The translations under genes and the position numbers were made by a program. Positions 46,534 to 57,830 of a DNA stretch of 64,000 nucleotides are shown here, in pieces. The first letter of the stretch is position 1. Every line of letters starts with the position of its first letter. The stretch is from Sinohyriopsis cumingii (taxonomy: Eukaryota; Mollusca; Bivalvia; Unionida; Unionidae), in NCBI GenBank assembly GCA_028554795.2, contig CM068830.1, positions 48,808,227 to 48,872,226 on the forward strand, given 5' to 3'. The notes under the pieces were generated by a model. The model ran no database searches, was not told where the DNA came from, and was given only the letters and a program-made list of their open reading frames with translations.

Positions 46534-48229
46534 GTAAGTAAATATATTATTTTTATTGTTATTTATATGGTATTTAGGTGCTTAATTACACTTTTTCATC
46601 AAATACATTTCACAAACACATATACTTTAAGTAATTAAACTCGGCTACCTCTTGAATCCAGCCCACATGGAAAGACAAAAGTTTCTATTACTTTATTAGG
46701 ATTTTACTGTGGTATAACTAACATCATCAGTTTTGTCAATTAATGTCCAACCTATCCATCTAGAAATATGGTATATATTGTCTGTGAATGTATTCACCAC
46801 GTTATTAGTTTTTTTCTTCAATTTATATTATTCTGCATTTTTCAGTTTGTGGATTATTTTTTTCTGAGCATGTTCTCCAGTGGTGATCATTGATGGTTGT
46901 TTTATTTAGGCATGCTGTATGTTTTTTGCTTGATTAGTAATTAGTGATATTTTTAGGTGAACACCAACGTGTTGTTATTTTCACAACAAAATGTTCTGAG
47001 TGCAAGAGGTTAAAGTCAGCAAGGATACAAATAATACATGCCTTGCCTGCATTAAGTGTTCATCTACTCTGATTGGTCATATGGAGGGTTGGTCCACAGT
47101 TCTGCACAAGAACTTAAAGAGTAAAGAGTGATGAGTGAAGTTGAAATTTGTGGAAAGTGTCTATGATGATTGCTCATTCAGTTGATGATGTGTACAGTGC
47201 CCACTTCAGAGTTGTCAATGATGCACCTTTCCCAGATACTGCTTGATTTGCAAATTTATGCAGGAAAATTGTGAAGTTGCTGGTCAGTTGGGAATTTTTG
47301 TTCTTACATTAAATGCACATCTCTGGTAGTAAACTGGAGGGGACTGAAAAGTGTTCTCCCATTTTTGGACCAGCCCAGTGGACCTAAGTCCACAGCATAT
47401 CAGAGCACGGCATTCAGGTCGGCAAGTCCAGGTGCATGGTGTATAATACTGACCTCAGTCAGTAAGTTCAGTCTTGCATGCAGTTATGGTCCATTGCATT
47501 GGTGAGCCATTCTACATACCTGCTAGCTATCCTGTTGTAAGTGCATAGTCTTAAGGTGATACAACAGTCCAAACATTTTACCACTCAGTCTGCCCAGTTA
47601 TATACTAAATTAACTGCCCAGTTAGCCACCGAGTTTATCCTCCAGCTGTTTGTCCAGCACACTTTCCACCTACCCTTCCAGCTGTCCATACCAGTAAGAC
47701 GAGCTGTGCCGCTTGCATGGTTACCAGATCCACTGACATGCCCATCCATTGTTCATGTCATTTCCAATGGCAGGATGGCATACCACACACATGAAAGATG
47801 GCCATGCCTTGTTGCTGCCAGGTTTGAGCTTTGTGATCATGGAAGGAATACCTGATGAGGGCAACCTCTGACAGTGAGTGCAGAGATAAATTTGATTGAT
47901 AGGCTTACTCTGACTCTACCATGGAGTATAGAGTACAGCTTCAGAGTGGTCTTTGAAGAGATTTACAGGATCTTACCACCCTCTGAGTGTCCATGCTACA
48001 TTTTGTGACCAAGTCAGTAAAGTTAAGGTTTTAGTAGATGAGGATGAACATCTTTCTTCCATCTAATGCTGGAGTTGGCAAATAACAACGTAGTTTACAT
48101 TTATCTTTTGCACAAGATCTGAAGATCTGGAACCTGAGAAATTCAAAGGCTTTCTTTTCAGAAAGCCAGTTACCAGTATTATTCATGTCCCACTTTTACT
48201 ATGTCCACTCAGACATATAAAGTTCCAAT

Positions 48230-48620
48230 TGGCTGGACATATTCTCAGCATTTTTAATGTTTTATGTCCATGTAAATTCCGTCAGGATGGGGTTAGACCC
48301 TTTGCACCAAGTGGATCATTTATCCATTGGTCATTAGCTGATTTGTTCACTTTGGTGGCATCCAATAATAGACCATTCTGGGGTGAGGTGGAACCACAAA
48401 CTTCCATCCTTTGTCTCTCCAGCTCTGGACCCAGAAACTTGGGCCATGAATGTGCTATTAGTCAGTTCAGAGGGGTTTTAGTGTTATGATTACCCCTCTG
48501 CAGTTCAGAGAGGTTTTAGGGTTATGCCTACCCCTCTGCAGTTCAGGTAGTGAGGATAATACAGAAGATGACGGGCCAGGACTTGAAAATTATTCTGTTA
48601 ACATTTATCAGGTAGGGCAG
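48230..48620 (+). pseudogene. DIRS-like retroelement relic, RNase H/linker part
   Basis: In one plus-strand frame the DNA at about 48390-48480 reads NHKLPSFVSPALDPETWAMN then VLLVSSEGF, closely matching the N-x-(K/Q)-LP-x-FVSPVPDP...AVDALSxSWEG block that lies at the end of RNase H in DIRS-type elements. It is followed near 48520 by a YAYPSAVQ block like their YAFPP motif. A 42-bp tandem duplication ('acccctctgcagttcag') interrupts the segment. DIRS elements use a tyrosine recombinase instead of an integrase. This is a small, badly decayed piece identified by motif only. Confidence 0.55.
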
Positions 48621-48929
48621 TTTCTAGGAGAACAGTCTGCGTGATATAGCAATAGGCATTTCCCAAGAAGAATCTGGTGAGGCCCAACCTACTAAAACAG
48701 TCATGAACACAAATATTTTATCTCAGCCAGGGCAGGTATCTCCTTCGTGCTTGGCTTTTGTTAAGGGAGCCTTGTGAAGAAAGGAATTTAAGCTTTCAGT
48801 TGTGGAGAGAATCTTATGAGCTTGAAGGCTGCCCTCTAAATAAGAGCAAGTGGTTGGTTTTAAAGGGTTGATTTGTCCATTGTCTCTCTGGCATCCTGCA
48901 ATCAGTTCACACAAGTTTGTTGTCACTAC

Positions 48930-49100
48930 TCCTCCTAAACTTCATAGAGGATGTTCAGTCAAGTTGGTTCTAAATTAAAACACTGCCACTGAAACATCCA
49001 ATATGTCCACATCAGTGGCCATCTTAAAACTCTTGTTATCACTACTATTGATCTAATGGTCATATCAACATGGAATTTTCACTACAAGACTTCTTATGAT
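48930..49100 (+). repeat. Dispersed ~150-bp repeat copy, left of pogo element 1
   Basis: Carries 'catcagtggccatcttaaaa' and 'tggtcatatcaacatggaat', then 'cactacaagacttcttatga', where the transposon is inserted. The copy resumes at 51404. Confidence 0.6.
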
Positions 49101-49600
49101 ACACCGCTCCCTCGATAACTCGCGCACAACGTGGTCCAAAAACATCGACCGCACTATAAGCGAGGGCGCAAGTTACCGAGGGACCTATAAAAAAACCTAA
49201 TAAAGAGATGGATATGGACAGAGAGAGGCGAGGGGGGGGGTTTGCATTGTTAAATACTCGTTTTATAATCGTGCTGAAAATAACTGAATAAATATTTCTT
49301 TATAAAGGTGTTGTTCGTTTTTCTTTATAAATTACCTTTAATTTCTGGATAAAGTATTTTAAAAAGATCGTAAAAACAAACATTATTCCACGAGGTATCA
49401 GTACTCTTAACATGTGTATCGCTAAACACATTGTGTATTACGTCACTGCTTTTTGTGTTGATTTGGATACATTCTAGTTTTATTGTTTGTTCAAAATGAA
49501 TCGAGATTTATTTTATCAAAAAAGATAACATTCATATCAAAAAACAACAACGTCGAAACTTGTGTTGCTCTAAAAAAAAATCTACTCTCACTAGATAGAT

Positions 49601-49620
49601 AGATAGATAGATAGATAGAG
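49601..49620. repeat. (ATAG)n microsatellite
   Basis: Five to six tetranucleotide units inside pogo element 1, downstream of the transposase frame. Confidence 0.85.
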
Positions 49621-49739
49621 TAAAATGTAAAAAAATAAATTCACAAAGATAAACCATTACCAACCATGAATTTAATGGGTCTAAACGTCAGACATGTAAA
49701 AAAAAAAAAAAAAAAAAAAAAAATATTTAAATACAAATA

Positions 49740-50689
49740 CACGAGAATACGACAATATTTGCTGGGCAATTGTCTAATAGCAGTAGAGCTTTCTCCTCTA
49801 AGCCCCTGGATCACAGGTGGTTTCTTACGGCAGGGACAAACATCTTAGAAAACCACTCCGTAAATATTGTTGCAGTCATCCATGCATTTCCACTATTTCT
49901 ATATACAAATGGAAGGGTGTCCATATTCATGTGATGAAAACAACGGGGAGACTTGTATTTGCCAACACATAATGGTTTCATTTTATGTGTGCCAGTTTTG
50001 TTAACACAAAACAAAAGTGTTAATCTCTCTTTGTTCAGCTTGAAACCCTCCTTTTTGTGTGTATCATCTCTGGTAGCCAGAGTTTTGTCTGGCATCATCC
50101 GATAGCATAGATCAGCCTCATCACAATTATAAACTTGGTCGTCTGTATATCCATCACAGGTCAGTATCTCTCGGAGTTGGTTGGGATAACTAGATGTGGC
50201 CGCCTGATTTGCTGAGCGTATCTCTCCCGACAACGAATTTTGTTTTATTCCATGTCGGCGCTGGAATCTCCAAAGCCATCCATGGCTTGCCATGAAATCT
50301 GAATCAGTATCCATAGTTTTGGCCATTTTCTCTGCCTGGGCCTTGAGAATTGTTCCCGAAATCGGAACACCTTGTTCACGTTGCTGTGTGAACCAGGTGT
50401 ACACAGCATCATCTAATTCTGTGTCGTTTGCGGTGCGTGCCCGTTTCCGTTTAAATCCATCATCAGAATCAACTTCATGCAAATAATCCCGAAATTTCTG
50501 CTCATCCTTGAGCCAACCTCTGAGTGTCAACTCGGCAAGTCTAAGTTCACTACAAACTTCTGATCTTGATTCACCATTACGAACCCTCTCTATGACAGTA
50601 AGCTTTTCATTCACCGAGTACATACTATTTGAAACCATGTTCGATTGGTCCAATGAAATTGATTGATGTTGAGACACGATATTGACCAC
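49740..50689 (-). pseudogene. Tigger/pogo-like DDE transposase, truncated by stop and frameshift
   Basis: Open from 50689 to 49811. Domains in order: a psq-type helix-turn-helix (NEKLTVIERVRNGESRSEVC), a CENP-B/Tc5-type DNA-binding helix region (AVYTWFTQQREQGVPISG and WLWRFQRRHGIKQNSLSGE), then the DDE domain with the first Asp in VYNCDEADL. The frame stops after FVPAVRNHL. The next conserved strand with the second Asp (LLLLDNCPA) is visible just below in another frame near 49760. It would cut and paste DNA with TA targets. The start at 50689 is uncertain because a second ATG at about 50626 lies closer to the helix-turn-helix. Confidence 0.9.
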
Positions 50690-51403
50690 AAGAGTTTATG
50701 CATGTAGGATTTGCATTCCTTTGAACTTTTGTATTTTTGTACGTCTTCTACCTGATTTGATACAAAAGACCGACTTAACGTGATAAAACAAAGCAGGTCT
50801 ATTTTAATTGATTTTTACAATGCAACAAACACTTCCCCAAGTCGTCGATCAAAACGCAGCCGGCACTTAATTAGGTTCTCACAGATGTGCTTGCAGGCAT
50901 CGATGTGACGGTCAATTGACTCTTTTCATGTTTGAATAGAAGAGAACATGCAACGATTATACTGCTTACACTGCAACACAATGAAAAGATTAAAACACTG
51001 ATTTCCCCTGACAAGACATATTTAATTAGTGTTCATTTCATTCAGTGTTGCCACCTGTTAGCATTTACTATAATTCATTGATCGCTGTTTCGCCGTATAC
51101 ATATACAGTATTATTATTTACAGTGAACTGGAAAATATTTTTTCCGATAAAATCTAACAAGATATGTGATTCCTTATTAAAACCTGAAAATTTCACGATG
51201 TTGATTCTAACTTTTCGGGCACTAACCGCCATTTTCGACGATAAAACAGGCAATATATCAAGGTTTCATTCACCAGTTCTGATCATGATTTTCTTCATTT
51301 TTTAAAAATATTTTCTTTAAAAAGAAATGGGATCCACGCCGGACACCGCGTTATAAGCGGGTTCGTGAGTTATCAGGGCGCAAGTTATCGAGGGAGCGGT
51401 GTA

Positions 51404-51830
51404 TTTGGATTGTCGTAATTGAAAAAAGATAGATCCAAATGCCACCACGGCATTTTTTACTTGGAGGTTTTTACCAGCAAGATTTCTTACAATGTCTAGT
51501 TGGTCACAAATGAAAATGATGCTGATCTGACTTTTAATATGACAAGCACAATGGCCAGATTGAAAATCACTTCTCCTCAAAAGATGGCTGATCATGTTGA
51601 TATTGTGCTTTTACGAAGGGCTTGTTATGTTGTGTAGTTAGTATTAAGTACATTAGTGCCAGTCTTGTATTAAATATAGCCACCTTGAAAATCTTTATAT
51701 TGTTGCATCTCCAGAATGGAAAGTCATATCTTACGATGCCTTCTTGGCCCAAAATGAAAATAGTAAATTGAAATACAGGATATCCACCACTGCAGCTAAT
51801 TTGAAATCTTCCTATCACTGAAGAATATGA
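51404..51830 (+). repeat. Dispersed ~150-bp repeats between the two pogo elements
   Basis: Shows 'gtctagttggtcacaaatga', 'gacaagcacaatggccagat', 'tatagccaccttgaaaatct' and 'gaatggaaagtcatatctta'. It is the continuation of the copy at 48930. Confidence 0.6.
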
Positions 51831-51874
51831 AAGATGCTTTCAACACTCTCCACTTAAAAGGAAGAAATCATATA

Positions 51875-53527
51875 CAGTAGTCCCCCTCTTATAAGGCCAC
51901 CCCTATTGTAGCAGGGAAGTGGCCTTATAATGAGGGTGGCCTTTCTAGAAGGGGGTGACAAATGTGAATAGTAAATACATATGAAGAAAGTCACAAGGAC
52001 ATTTAATTCTAAAACATTTAATATTTTCTTTAAAAAATCACATGCATGTTGTGAAATAAATGTAAAACAAACTGTTTCATCATTTTCAAAAGAATGTTAT
52101 GAATAACCATTGATATAGTTTTAAAACTGTCTTTATAATTATGTTACAAATCACATCATCTGTCACTTTGTTGGTAACAGTCTGAAAACCAAACCAGTCT
52201 CGTCACAATTAAAAATATCCTTGCTGTCATATCCCATGCATATATCGTTTAGTCTTTTGTTCCAATCTTCATTTTTAACATCAGCTGATTCTCCACTAAC
52301 AACAGAACACTTAAAATTGTGTCGCACTTGAAGTCTGTGCAACCATCCGTTACTTGCAGTAAACTTGTCATATCCCAATTCAACAGACAAAATTGTTGCT
52401 TTTTCTTGTCATTCAAATCAGGATACAAACATCTGGCTCAAACAATCTTCCTTTCTCTGGCCATTTCACCTTCCCACTTCTGCAGAATTGTTTCCTTATC
52501 TTTCACATTATTGTTATCTGAGTCTTTCTGACATTAGTTTTCTGCAAGGCTCCTCGACCCCCCCCCCACCTCTCGGTCAGTTGAATTAATTTCACTTTCT
52601 CTTCTAAACTGAGAATTTTTCTTTTCCTTGATGACATGTTGATCTTTTTGCAGTAAGTTATTCATGTTGCCAACTACAGTACCGATAAAACAATTTTTTA
52701 TGCATCTAAACAAATTGCCGTGTGTTTATAAAGGAAGTGATCTTGTCACATGATCACTTAGTCGCAGTCTGGTACCCTATTGTTTTAATACATTTTTTTA
52801 CACTAAGTGAGAGAAGACAAAATGGCTTTGATATGTACGATTAACATCACGCAGATTTGACCTCGCGGCTGTTAGGATTTGTAATTTTGACAATTTTTGT
52901 CAGTAGTAATAGTCACTAATTATCAAAGTCAACAAGCTCAACATCTTACTAAGGGAAGCCATAAAGGCTATCAAATCATTTTCCTGCTGACTTGGGTATT
53001 GTACATCGATACTGCCACTTCTCAGCTGTTACTACTGTTCAATAATTGTAATCTTAACAATTATCAGTGACTAAACCGGACATGTTATGATAACAATAGA
53101 GTAAGGCTAATTGGATTACATGTACTTACCCTTTTGTATGGATTAAAGTTTGAGTCTTTCTTGGCTTTATGGAATAAATTTGGCTACTCGTGAAGTGTAA
53201 ATGATATAATATTAACCTTAGTGGTACATGTACTTTAGTCAACACTTCTTTCAATAACGAAAGCCTGACATCGGGAAACATAAATCAGATTACTTAACAC
53301 ACGTTATGAATAAAATACTGGTTCTGGATACATATTAAAATAAAATGCGGCCGCTTGTGAGGGGTAAATTTTATATTATTGCACTAATATGCTGGCCACT
53401 GATTGCATTAGCGGGGTGGCCTTTCGCGAGGGGTACTTTTGAACACAAACTCGTCGGTGCCAACGGATTCTGGCCACAAGAAGCAGGTTGCCACTGGTCG
53501 GGGGGCTGTTCAAGAGGGGGACTACTG
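51875..53527 (-). mobile_element. Pogo/Tigger-type DNA transposon 2, internally deleted
   Basis: 1.65 kb, terminal inverted repeat CAGTAGTCCCCCTCTT at both ends, TA target duplication (51873-51874, 53528-53529). Sub-terminal 'gtggccttataatgagggtg' and 'gggtggcctttcgcgagggg' are related. It contains a small transposase remnant. The TIR sequence differs from element 1, so these are separate families. Confidence 0.9.
52163..52390 (-). pseudogene. Transposase remnant of pogo element 2
   Basis: 75 codons, with ASNGWLHRLQVRHNFKCSVV (end of the CENP-B-type DNA-binding domain) and IFNCDETGLVFRLLP (first catalytic Asp of the DDE domain). More N-terminal pieces lie above 52390 in broken frames. The distal catalytic region is missing, so the element cannot move by itself. 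Confidence 0.85.
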
Positions 53528-53654
53528 TATTGAATTCCTGGAAATTCATTGCAGCCATCAGAACGTCAGTCCCTTCAAGGAAAGTATATGCATATTGCAT
53601 CAAAGGCTCCCATTTCAAGATCTCCATTACTTTCCAAACATAGGATAGAGGAGA

Positions 53655-54090
53655 TGTTGGTCACATTAAGGATGTATCAGACTTGCTGACTAGTTTTGAC
53701 TTGAGTAGGTCAAAACCTTTTGCCTTGTTTCCTAAATGGTATCTTTGGCAGGGTTTTACTCTGATCAGTTCAAGCCTTTAAGCAGAATCAAGCTTCAGCT
53801 GCTATCTGATCCTGTTTTCTGATAGCCAGGGCAAAAGCATGCAGTGTGATCAAGTTGCATGCCCTTGCAATTGATCTGTTTCTTCAGTTCAGAACAGATG
53901 GTTCCATGGTCCTATTGATGCAGCCTGGTTTAGTAGTTGAAATTATGTTGCTGTCTGCAGGCAACCAGAATTTTTATTTGCCCACTCTTCTCAGTTGATG
54001 TGTCAGGATAGGTGGTAATGCAAGGCTCTGTCCAGGTTCTTGAACACTACATGAGACACAATAGAAGCCATTGGTTGGTATTAGCATGAT
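53655..54090 (+). pseudogene. DIRS-like relic, tyrosine-recombinase part
   Basis: In shifting plus-strand frames this region reads DVSDLLTSFDLSR, then PKWYLW, then QFKPLSRIKLQLL, later DGSMVLLMQPGL and VQVLEHYMRHNRS. These resemble, in the same order, the blocks of DIRS-type tyrosine recombinases: LL-x-SF, PxWxLSLVL, PFEPLxxASLKxLTFKT, DWSxVxLxxxPxF and PVRALxxY. Each block alone is weak, but the order supports the call. The catalytic Arg-His-Arg-Tyr residues were not located. The segment is separated from the piece at 48.2 kb by two pogo insertions. Confidence 0.5.
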
Positions 54091-54555
54091 TAAATTCTTC
54101 CACACCTAGCAGTGATAATGGGAGGTAATGGAGAAGACTTTCTTCCTTTTGTATATATTGTATCGAGAGACAGGAAAAGCTAACTTACTGCATTTCTGGA
54201 AGGTCTTGGTTTGAGAGAGAGCTGAGTTTATTTTCCAATATTAATGTGACCAGCTCAGTTTTCTTGAGAAACTTAATTTACTTAAGAATTTTCATTGTCT
54301 TTACAAATTTATGCAAGCAAGTCCTTACCAAGCAAGTCCTTAGCAGAAGTACAATGTTTTGAAGCAGACTGAAATTACTTACATGTGTTGTGATCTTGTT
54401 TGAGAAAAATATACCAAGAACAGATGTATGGATAGAAAAAAAGGATATTTTGTTTTGAATGTGTGCATGCGTATATGCATGCCATTTGCTATATAGGTAA
54501 TGCTTTTCAATGGTGTTTTCAGCATTAGCCCAAATCCACCTCAGATGTGACTGAG

Positions 54556-54950
54556 ATGGAGATATCTTACCTGTCGGATAACTCGAAGACAGATTACCAG
54601 TTCACATTGAGATATCTTACCTTTCAGATGACCTGAAGACATATTACCAAATCACCTAGAGATATCTTATTTTTCAAATGACCTGAAGACAGATTACCAA
54701 TTCACATTGAGATCTCTTACCTTTCAGATGATTTGAAGACAGGTTACCAGTTCATATTGAGATATTTTACCTTCCAAATGACTTGAAAATAGATTACCAG
54801 TTCACATTGAAATGTATACCTTTCAGATGTCATGAAGACATTACCAATTCACAATGAGATATCTTTCAAATGACCTGAAAACAGATTACCAGTTCACATT
54901 AAGATATCTTACCTTTCAGATGACCTGAAAACAGATTACCAGTTCACATT
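54556..54950 (+). repeat. Tandem duplication of the exon I splice acceptor
   Basis: Eight units of about 45-50 bp: 'gagatatcttacctttcag' followed by 'atgacctgaagacagattac' and 'cagttcacatt'. The last unit is the true 3' splice site and first 31 bases of exon I (54920-54950). AG is retained at the acceptor position in units 2, 4, 6 and 8. It is lost ('caaatg') in units 3, 5 and 7, and the first unit has 'gtcgga'. This alternation suggests amplification as dimers of about 100 bp. Several units therefore form potential decoy acceptors. Confidence 0.9.
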
Positions 54951-55017
54951 CAACCTGTCCAAGAAGGATGATGACAAATACTACACTCAGATCAACTTCA
55001 TGAATATTCCAAGTGCT
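54920..55017 (+). CDS. ATRN-like: Attractin exon I: start of the juxtamembrane region
   Basis: Acceptor 'cttacctttcag', donor 'AGTGCT|GTACGT', 98 bp, entering in phase 1 and leaving in phase 0. Encodes YDLKTDYQFTFNLSKKDDDK and YYTQINFMNIPSA; the DYQFTF-LS-DDxxYYTxINF pattern is shared with vertebrate attractins directly after the last laminin-EGF module. It has one possible N-glycosylation site (NLS). Its first 31 bases and acceptor are duplicated upstream. Reading into this exon from an upstream copy would give a different insertion. Confidence 0.95.
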
Positions 55018-55117
55018 GTACGTTGATAATAAAACTTAAGTCTGCATGTTTGTATGTACAGTTCCTCTCATTGTACTTAGCGATTCAAAGATACAATGTA
55101 TGTATGCATGTGTGTGC

Positions 55118-55412
55118 ATGATTGGGATTTTTAATGTAGCTTGAAAAACAAATTTCTATGATGTCAGCAGTGTGGCAGTTTATAGTGATGTCAAGCATTG
55201 GAGCATCATGCCACAGACATGTAGCATCATGTCCTACCCAGTCACATTATCCTGACACCAGGCTGACCAGTCCTAAAGCTAACCTCTTAATGCTGAGCAC
55301 CTAGCGAGGCAGATGTTAGTACCAATTTTAATAAGTCTTCAGTCTGACTCAGCCAGGGTTCGTACCTGGACCTCCCACATCCGAGGTGGATGCTCTAACC
55401 ACTAGGCCACTT
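55118..55412 (-). mobile_element. SINE-B copy 4 (inverted)
   Basis: Complement of the other copies. The tRNA-like head lies at the right ('gatgctctaaccactaggcc' as the reversed A-box region, 'ccagggttcgtacctgg' as B-box), and the body runs left to 'atgattgggatttttaatgt'. Confidence 0.9.
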
Positions 55413-55666
55413 AACAAATATATAATGAAATGGGTTAAAGAAAACATGATGAATAGTATTAAATTTTTCATTCCTTTTTAAAACATTTGACATAGTGCAA
55501 ACTTATATTTAATTTATTATCATAAATTTCACAGGCACTTTTGTTAACCCACCTGACACAGTACATGCATTTATACAGTTTTGGATCATTCGCACTATAC
55601 CTTTATTGTGCATAATGCAGTTGACAGTTATGCAACTCTGCTTCTGTGTTATAATAAGGGAGAGCT

Positions 55667-55825
55667 GTATGTATGTATGTACGTATGTATGTATGTATGT
55701 ACGTACATACGTGTGTGTGTGTGTGTATATGAATGTATGTATGTATGTGTGTGTATGTGTGTATCTATATATGTATGTATGTATATGTGTGTGTGTGTAT
55801 GTATGTATGTATGTATGTATGTATG
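55667..55825. repeat. (GTAT)n/(TG)n microsatellite
   Basis: A compound GTAT and TG tract of about 160 bp. Tyr/Val/Cys-rich and His/Thr-rich open frames on both strands are artefacts of it. Confidence 0.95.
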
Positions 55826-56751
55826 CCGATCACATGTAGGACAAGCATACCAGATCATGCAAACCTCATGAAGTGTGAAACACAACCAGAGTGCATCCTC
55901 AGCTAGCATAGACAGTGGAACACATTCTTATAGAGTGCATTGACTTCCACCATGTCAGACAGAAGTCCTTTTTTTATGAACTAATTTAAGGAACTTTGAT
56001 AATGTACCACCAGAAAAGTCTTGGACTTTTATAGAGAACATTGTTTACCAAAAAAATTGGACCATTTGAAGGATTTTATATCTTTTACCTTTATCTTTTA
56101 TTTTTTGTACATTTTGCAGAATTTTTATCTTTTAGTACTTCTTGTTTACATTTATTTGTGAGGTTTTAACTTCTGAAAGAGTTTGCAGTACTTTATGTTC
56201 ACACTTTTAGAACTTTACTTTTAATGAACACCATACAGCCAGTATTTTGCTAACTGATAAAATATTATTTAGTCGGATGTACAAATAACAAATTCACTTT
56301 TTGTAGACCTTCTGGTCATGGAGCAGAAGAGTGTTGTGATGGCCAGACATGAATTTTCTTAGTTTTAAAGCGGAATTCTGCTTTTCTCCTGACCTGAATC
56401 CGAGTTTTCTTGATATAGTCCATTTTTTTATCATCTCCGATTGGGTTTTAAAAAAATGGTCTGTTCGGTCCCATTCCACAACGACCCTTGTAACATAATC
56501 GTTCCACATATTAGTTAGCCCATGACTCTCGTAAAGAGTACTCTAATTGGTCAAAAGCTTAAATTCGTCCAATGAATCTTTGTGTAATGGAAACTGATGG
56601 AAATGAAAAGAAAAAGTGTGTATGCAAAAATGGCACCTCAAGTTTGAGAGAGACCATGACATAAGAAGTTTAGATAAAAGTTTTAAAAACATATGGAAAT
56701 GGGAATGGCTGGAGCGAAAAGTCAACAGAAATTTTGTTGGTCAGTTTATAA

Positions 56752-57226
56752 GTAAACTGGACCTCTGCACTATGGTAATCTTGGAACCACACCTACAAAA
56801 GAAGCTATATATGGAAAAATTGAAACTCAGAAGGCATCTGGAAAGGTGCACTATAAGAATAAGAAGAAAGATCTCTTGCATGAGAGAACAGACGTAGCTC
56901 TCTGTCAGAATGTGTGCACTGCATGTTGCCAATACAAACACCAGCTTGAAAGGAAAAAGGCTTTCATTGAGAAGGAAAAGAAACGATTGCACATTGAGCC
57001 CAAAAAGTCAGTGGTGACAAAAAAGAAAGCTAAAGAAATCTTTGCTAAAGCCGCAAAAAGAACTAGACTGGGCATATCAACAGGTTGTGTCCTTTGGAGA
57101 AAAAGACAAGTGAATGTATGGGATTGTTTGTACATAGTTGATTTACTTGGGTGTTTATTTTACAGATTTGTTATGAAAAGAGAGAAGCATAATATATTTG
57201 CTCCAAAAATTGAGAAATTATTGTGA
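56752..57226 (+). CDS. Unassigned lysine-rich open frame
   Basis: A stop-free frame of about 158 codons (first ATG at 56846) with repeated Lys/Glu, a cysteine cluster (CQNVCTACCQYKHQLERKK) and KKKAKEIFAKAAKRTRLG. I recognise no family. It overlaps another plus-strand open frame (56616-56897). There are no splice sites or phases linking it to the attractin exons. It may be part of an old mobile element or chance in A-rich DNA. Confidence that it encodes a protein is low. Confidence 0.2.
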
Positions 57227-57599
57227 GTTAATTAGGATTTCAACGCTGACATGCACATGAAATAACTTCAGCACCAATAGTATTGGAGAACAAATTCATG
57301 TGACAGTACATATTGTGAAATTATTCAAGTCAATTGAAAAATCGTGGTAAGCTTGTTAGTTTATCAAATGGTTATTTTGTTATATATAATGATCTTAAGT
57401 TGCACCAGGAGCAGTTTTTTATGATTGTAAAATGCATTTTTGGCAGGGGACCTTTGGCACCCCCCCCAGATCCAAGGATTGGGGACACTGTCCCTTGAGA
57501 CCCTGTTAAGGGAGGACCCCCGCACCCCTTTTAAAATTTGCAGCTTTCTTTGTGCAGTACCAAAATCATGTCTGTGATGGCCTTGTTTATGGTCTGTTT

Positions 57600-57830
57600 T
57601 TGTGTCCATTATCAGCACTTCTTCTGTTCCTCCATTAGAACAAACTTGTTATCAATTCTTGGCCAAAACTACTTGGAGGATAGCCATGAAACTGAGATGC
57701 ACATTCCTCCTAAAGTCTGGTTGGTCCTAAATAAATATTTTACCACATGAACATATGATATTGCCACAAGGATGAACTTAAAAATCTTGTTCTCACTACC
57801 CCTCGTCAAATCATTTGAGGGGCTTTTATT
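57600..57830 (+). repeat. Diverged copy of the ~150-bp dispersed repeat
   Basis: Contains 'ggaggatagccatgaaactg', 'gtctggttggtcctaaataa' and 'aaatcttgttctcactaccc'. A very similar copy is at 60710-60880 ('ggaggactgccatgaagttt'). Confidence 0.6.

Larger units (their letters stand above)
49102..51401 (-). mobile_element. Pogo/Tigger-type DNA transposon 1
   Basis: 2.3 kb with about 20-bp terminal inverted repeats (CACCGCTCCCTCGATAACT at the left, its complement at the right) and a TA target duplication (49100-49101, 51402-51403). It encodes a CENP-B/Tigger-like DDE transposase on the minus strand. Sub-terminal 'ggcgcaagtta(c/t)cgaggga' copies occur near both ends. A poly(A) tract (49699-49723) and a microsatellite lie near the 3' end of the coding region. 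Confidence 0.9.
46534..54919 (+). other. Intron H-I, nested mobile elements
   Basis: Contains DIRS-like relics, two pogo-type transposons and dispersed ~150-bp repeats, then the tandem acceptor array before exon I. The stretch 46534-48230 has no confident feature, though 47340-48000 has several Ser/Pro/His-rich open segments that may be older parts of the DIRS-like relic. Region 54090-54540 is unassigned. Confidence 0.65.

Noticed and set aside
55581-55909. Tyr/Val/Cys- and His/Thr-rich open frames on both strands
   Set aside because: Translation of a GTAT/TG microsatellite.
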